A stretch of DNA of 64,000 bases from RPQJ01 sp963762315 (GTDB lineage Bacteria > Pseudomonadota > Gammaproteobacteria > Steroidobacterales > Steroidobacteraceae): NCBI GenBank assembly GCA_963762315.1, contig CAVXKO010000004.1, forward strand, positions 1 to 64,000, written 5' to 3'. Below the pieces are notes generated by a model. That model made no database searches and was not told the DNA's origin. It worked only from the letters and a program-made list of their open reading frames with translations. The translations under genes were made by a program, and so were the position numbers. The stretch's first letter is position 1, and each line of letters begins with the position of its first letter. Of the stretch, positions 61,287 to 64,000 are shown piece by piece.

Positions 61287-62981
61287 ATGGCTACGATCGT
61301 TGCCGACGACCTCCTGGCGCTCCAGCGCCTGTACTACTGGGAGAAGACTGCACCGGACCGCGTGGCGCTGACGCAGCCGCTGGGCGGCGGCGTGGTGCGC
61401 GACTACACGTGGCGCGAGGTGCTCGACCAGTCGCGACGCATGGCCGCACACCTGCAGGGCCTCGGTCTACAGCGGGGCGACCGTGTCGCCATCCTGTCGA
61501 AGAACACGGCGCACTGGCTGATGAGCGATTTCGCCATCTGGCTCGCGGGCGGCGTCTCGGTGCCGCTGTATCCGACGCTCGCGGCCGGCACGATCCGCCA
61601 GATCCTCGCGCACAGCGAGTCCAGGGTGCTGTTCGTCGGCAAGCTCGACGGATGGGAGCACATGAAGCCCGGAGTGCCCGACGGGATGCTGTGCATCAGC
61701 CACCCGCTGGCGCCGGACGATGCGCGGCAGAGCTACCCGTGCTGGGACGACATCGTCGCCCGCACTGCGCCGCTCGCAGGGGAGCCGGTGCGTCCCGGCG
61801 ACGAGCTCGCGACGATCATCTACACGTCCGGCACGACCGGCGCGCCGAAGGGCGTGATGCACAGCTTCGCGGCGTTCGCCTGGGCGGTGCAGACCGGACT
61901 CAAGCGCATCCCGCTCGACGCCGGTACGCGCATGCTGTCGTACCTGCCGCTGTCGCACGTCGTCGAGCGTGCGCTGGTCGAGCATGGCCAGCTCACGACC
62001 GGCATGCACGTGTACTTCGCCGAGAGCACGGACACGTTCGCCGCCGACATGCGGCGCGCCCGGCCCACGGTGTTCTTCTCGGTGCCGCGGCTCTGGGTCA
62101 AGTTCCAGCACGCTGTGCTGGCGAAAATGCCGGCCACGAAGCTCGATCGCCTGCTGAGGCTGCCGATCGTCAAGGGCCTGGTCTCGCGAAAGATCCTCGC
62201 CACCCTCGGCCTGCAGGACTGCATCTTCGCGGCGGGCGGCGCGGCGCCGATGCCGCCGGAACTGCTGCGCTGGTACGCGAGGATCGGGCTGAACGTCGCC
62301 GAAGGCTACGGCATGACCGAGAATCTCGCCGCCACCCACATCACGGTGCCGGCCGAGCAGGTCTTCGGCACGGTGGGGCGCCCCTACGACGGCGTGCAGT
62401 GCCGGCTGGAACCGTCCGACGGCGAGATCCAGGTCAAGAGCCCGGCGACGATGCTCGGCTATTACAAGGAACCCGAGATGACCCGGCGGGCGTTCACCGA
62501 CGACGGCTGGATGCACACGGGCGACAAGGGCGCTCTCGACGCCGCGGGCAACTTGAAGATCACGGGTCGCGTGAAGGACCTGTTCAAGACCAGCAAGGGC
62601 AAGTACGTCGCGCCGTCGCCGATCGAGGAACTGCTCGTGATGCACGCCGCCGTGGAGGCCTGCTGCGTCACCGGCGCCAACCTCGGCCAGCCGATCGGCT
62701 TGTTGATGCTCAATGACGAGGCGGTCAGGAAGGTTCGCGACCCCACCGGCCGCGTCGAGCTGGAGACCTCGCTGGCCGAGCTCCTGAAGGCGGTCAACGA
62801 GTCGCTCGACCCCCACGAGCAACTGGACTGCCTCGTGGCGATGACCGAGGCGTGGACGGTGGACAACGACCTGATCACGCCGACCTTGAAGGTCAAGCGC
62901 AACCGCATCGACGACGCATTCGCGAGCCACTTCGAGCGTTGGGCACGCATGCGACAAGCCGTCGTCTGGTACGAGAGATGA
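61287..62981 (+). CDS. AMP-forming long-chain acyl-CoA ligase 2 (564 aa)
   Basis: ANL motifs: IIYTSGTTGAPKGVMHS, the linker YGMTENLAAT, GDKGALDAAGNLKITGRVKD and the C-terminal FKTSKGKYVAPSPIEELL. This class, with the TSKGKYV motif, is typical of long-chain fatty-acyl-CoA synthetases that activate fatty acids for lipid assembly or breakdown. Its stop overlaps the following outer-membrane protein gene by four bases. A wax-ester synthase gene follows, so the activated acid may feed storage-lipid synthesis. Confidence 0.85.
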   Translation: MATIVADDLLALQRLYYWEKTAPDRVALTQPLGGGVVRDYTWREVLDQSRRMAAHLQGLGLQRGDRVAILSKNTAHWLMSDFAIWLAGGVSVPLYPTLAAGTIRQILAHSESRVLFVGKLDGWEHMKPGVPDGMLCISHPLAPDDARQSYPCWDDIVARTAPLAGEPVRPGDELATIIYTSGTTGAPKGVMHSFAAFAWAVQTGLKRIPLDAGTRMLSYLPLSHVVERALVEHGQLTTGMHVYFAESTDTFAADMRRARPTVFFSVPRLWVKFQHAVLAKMPATKLDRLLRLPIVKGLVSRKILATLGLQDCIFAAGGAAPMPPELLRWYARIGLNVAEGYGMTENLAATHITVPAEQVFGTVGRPYDGVQCRLEPSDGEIQVKSPATMLGYYKEPEMTRRAFTDDGWMHTGDKGALDAAGNLKITGRVKDLFKTSKGKYVAPSPIEELLVMHAAVEACCVTGANLGQPIGLLMLNDEAVRKVRDPTGRVELETSLAELLKAVNESLDPHEQLDCLVAMTEAWTVDNDLITPTLKVKRNRIDDAFASHFERWARMRQAVVWYER

Positions 62982-63706
62982 GGGCAGCCGCAGTCGTTTC
63001 CGTCCTGGCCATTATTTCCAGTCAGGCGGACGCGGGCCCGCCGTTCCTTACCGAAGACCCGGTGCCCGTGGATTACACGAGCAGCGAGTTCTATGTCTTT
63101 TCCACCTACGACGGGACGACCGACGAGAGCGAGATCAATCTCCCTGTCTTTGAATACAGCCACGGCCTGCTGCCGGACATCCAGTTCACGATCGCGGTGC
63201 CTTTCACGCGAACGGCGCCAGATGGCAGCCCGACCGAGTGGGGTCTCGGCGACGTCGTAATTGGCGTGAAGTATCGCTTTGTCGGTGAATCGGACACGTC
63301 GCTGCAGATCGCGGTCTCGCCAATAGTCGTGCTGCCCACTGGGAATTCAAGCAAGGGACTTGGCAACGGCGAGGCCTGGTGGCTGCTGCCGGTCTGCGTG
63401 CAGAAGATCTGGGGTGAATGGACCGCTTCCGCCGTTGGCGGCTACGTCATCAATCGTGCAGACGGCGAGGAGAGCCATGCCTACGGTGGTTGGCTGCTGC
63501 AGAAGGACCTGGGCGAGAAGTGGATGCTGGGTGGGGAGGTATTTGCCCGCGGCAAGGACACGGTCGACGGACGGGCGACCACGCTCCTGAACTTCGGCGG
63601 CTCGTACGGTTTCTCCCCGGGATTCAAACTGCTTTTTTCAGCGGGCCACAGCGTCAGTGGCGAAACTCACGCCATTGCCTACGTTGGACTCTGGCGGGCA
63701 CTCTGA
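62978..63706 (+). CDS. Outer-membrane transport-like protein (242 aa)
   Basis: A short signal peptide (AAAVVSVLAIISSQADA) is followed by GPPFLTEDPVPVDYTSSEFY and a regular beta pattern (QFTIAVPFTRTAPDG, LQIAVSPIVVLPTG, GEVFARGKDTVDGRATT), as in the outer-membrane 'MetA-pathway-of-phenol-degradation'-type barrels. It overlaps the acyl-CoA ligase by four bases, so the two are co-translated, perhaps coupling entry of a fatty acid or hydrocarbon to its activation. Confidence 0.7.
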   Translation: MRAAAVVSVLAIISSQADAGPPFLTEDPVPVDYTSSEFYVFSTYDGTTDESEINLPVFEYSHGLLPDIQFTIAVPFTRTAPDGSPTEWGLGDVVIGVKYRFVGESDTSLQIAVSPIVVLPTGNSSKGLGNGEAWWLLPVCVQKIWGEWTASAVGGYVINRADGEESHAYGGWLLQKDLGEKWMLGGEVFARGKDTVDGRATTLLNFGGSYGFSPGFKLLFSAGHSVSGETHAIAYVGLWRAL

Positions 63707-63741
63707 GGCAGCCAGTCCGGCGGCGGGAGGGGAGAGAAGCT

Positions 63742-64000
63742 ATGGGTATCCGGATTCCGATGCTCGACCTGATGTTCTTCCTGTCGGAGAACCAGGACAA
63801 CCCGCGGCACGTCGGTGCCGTGCTGATCTTCCAGCGGCCGCGACGCGGCGGTGCGGCGGTGGTGCGCAGGATCGTCGACGCGTACCGGAAGGCCGCCCCG
63901 GTGCCGCCGTTCAATCGCATCCCCGTGTTTCGCAGGCTCGGCCTGCCCGAGTGGCGCGAGGTCGCCCGGCTCGACATGGACTGGCATATCCAGCACCGGA
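63742..64000 (+). CDS. Wax ester synthase/diacylglycerol acyltransferase, 5' part
   Basis: The N-terminus IPMLDLMFFLSENQDNPRHV and GAVLIFQRPRRGG matches the bifunctional WS/DGAT family, which makes wax esters or triacylglycerol from acyl-CoA. The visible 86 residues stop at the window edge before the HHxxxDG active-site motif. The start at 63742 is supported by GGGGAGAGAAG. It is preceded by the acyl-CoA ligase and outer-membrane protein genes on the same strand. Confidence 0.75.
   Translation, partial: MGIRIPMLDLMFFLSENQDNPRHVGAVLIFQRPRRGGAAVVRRIVDAYRKAAPVPPFNRIPVFRRLGLPEWREVARLDMDWHIQHR

Overview
The window is GC-rich DNA from a Gram-negative bacterium, most likely a proteobacterium. The evidence is a TonB-dependent receptor gene, outer-membrane barrel proteins, a CZB-GGDEF protein, an IclR regulator and a wax-ester synthase gene. 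A soil- or water-dwelling gammaproteobacterium with a broad oxidative and lipid metabolism would fit, but I cannot name the genus. There are no rRNA or tRNA genes, no CRISPR array and no intact transposase.

Left end (1-8.65 kb). A four-gene operon with ATGA-overlapping joints encodes a MoxR-like AAA+ ATPase, an unknown 160-residue protein, a metallopeptidase-like/vWA protein and a divergent S-adenosylmethionine synthetase. It converges on a second, lower-GC, heavily frameshifted pair: an SprT-like protein and a HIT-PLD-helicase-DUF3427 polyprotein. Together these look like a conflict or DNA-processing island. Most frame breaks I could place are single inserted bases, so sequencing error must be weighed against decay.

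9-17.5 kb. A Sir2-domain protein with a long C-terminal extension, relics of ORF6N and AraC genes, toxin-antitoxin loci (higBA-like, parE with antitoxin, AbrB-PIN) and small envelope proteins. Nearly every gap carries pieces of a dispersed hairpin-containing repeat family.

17.8-36.3 kb. A catabolic region. Three acetoacetate-decarboxylase-family proteins, an Fe-S protein with a helix-turn-helix-like segment, an MFS transporter, a GMC flavoprotein with its small partner, a lipoyl-VOC fusion, a fused 2-oxoacid dehydrogenase E1, an IclR regulator, a TonB receptor, a cysteine hydrolase, an amidohydrolase-fold protein and an acyl-CoA ligase. The plausible logic is outer-membrane uptake of a hydrophobic or cyclic substrate, flavin oxidation, decarboxylation or ring-opening, and CoA activation. 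The substrate is not evident from sequence.

36.3-47 kb. Repeat-filled DNA with duplicated and broken toxin-antitoxin modules, a HEPN protein, a second GMC pair and a frameshifted M28 peptidase. 47-64 kb. An alpha/beta hydrolase, a complete Opp/Dpp-type ABC operon (one permease frameshifted), an SDR, a CZB protein with a degenerate GGDEF domain, a Rieske-flavodoxin fusion, an orphan AbiEi-type protein, and at the edge an acyl-CoA ligase, outer-membrane protein and wax-ester synthase group.
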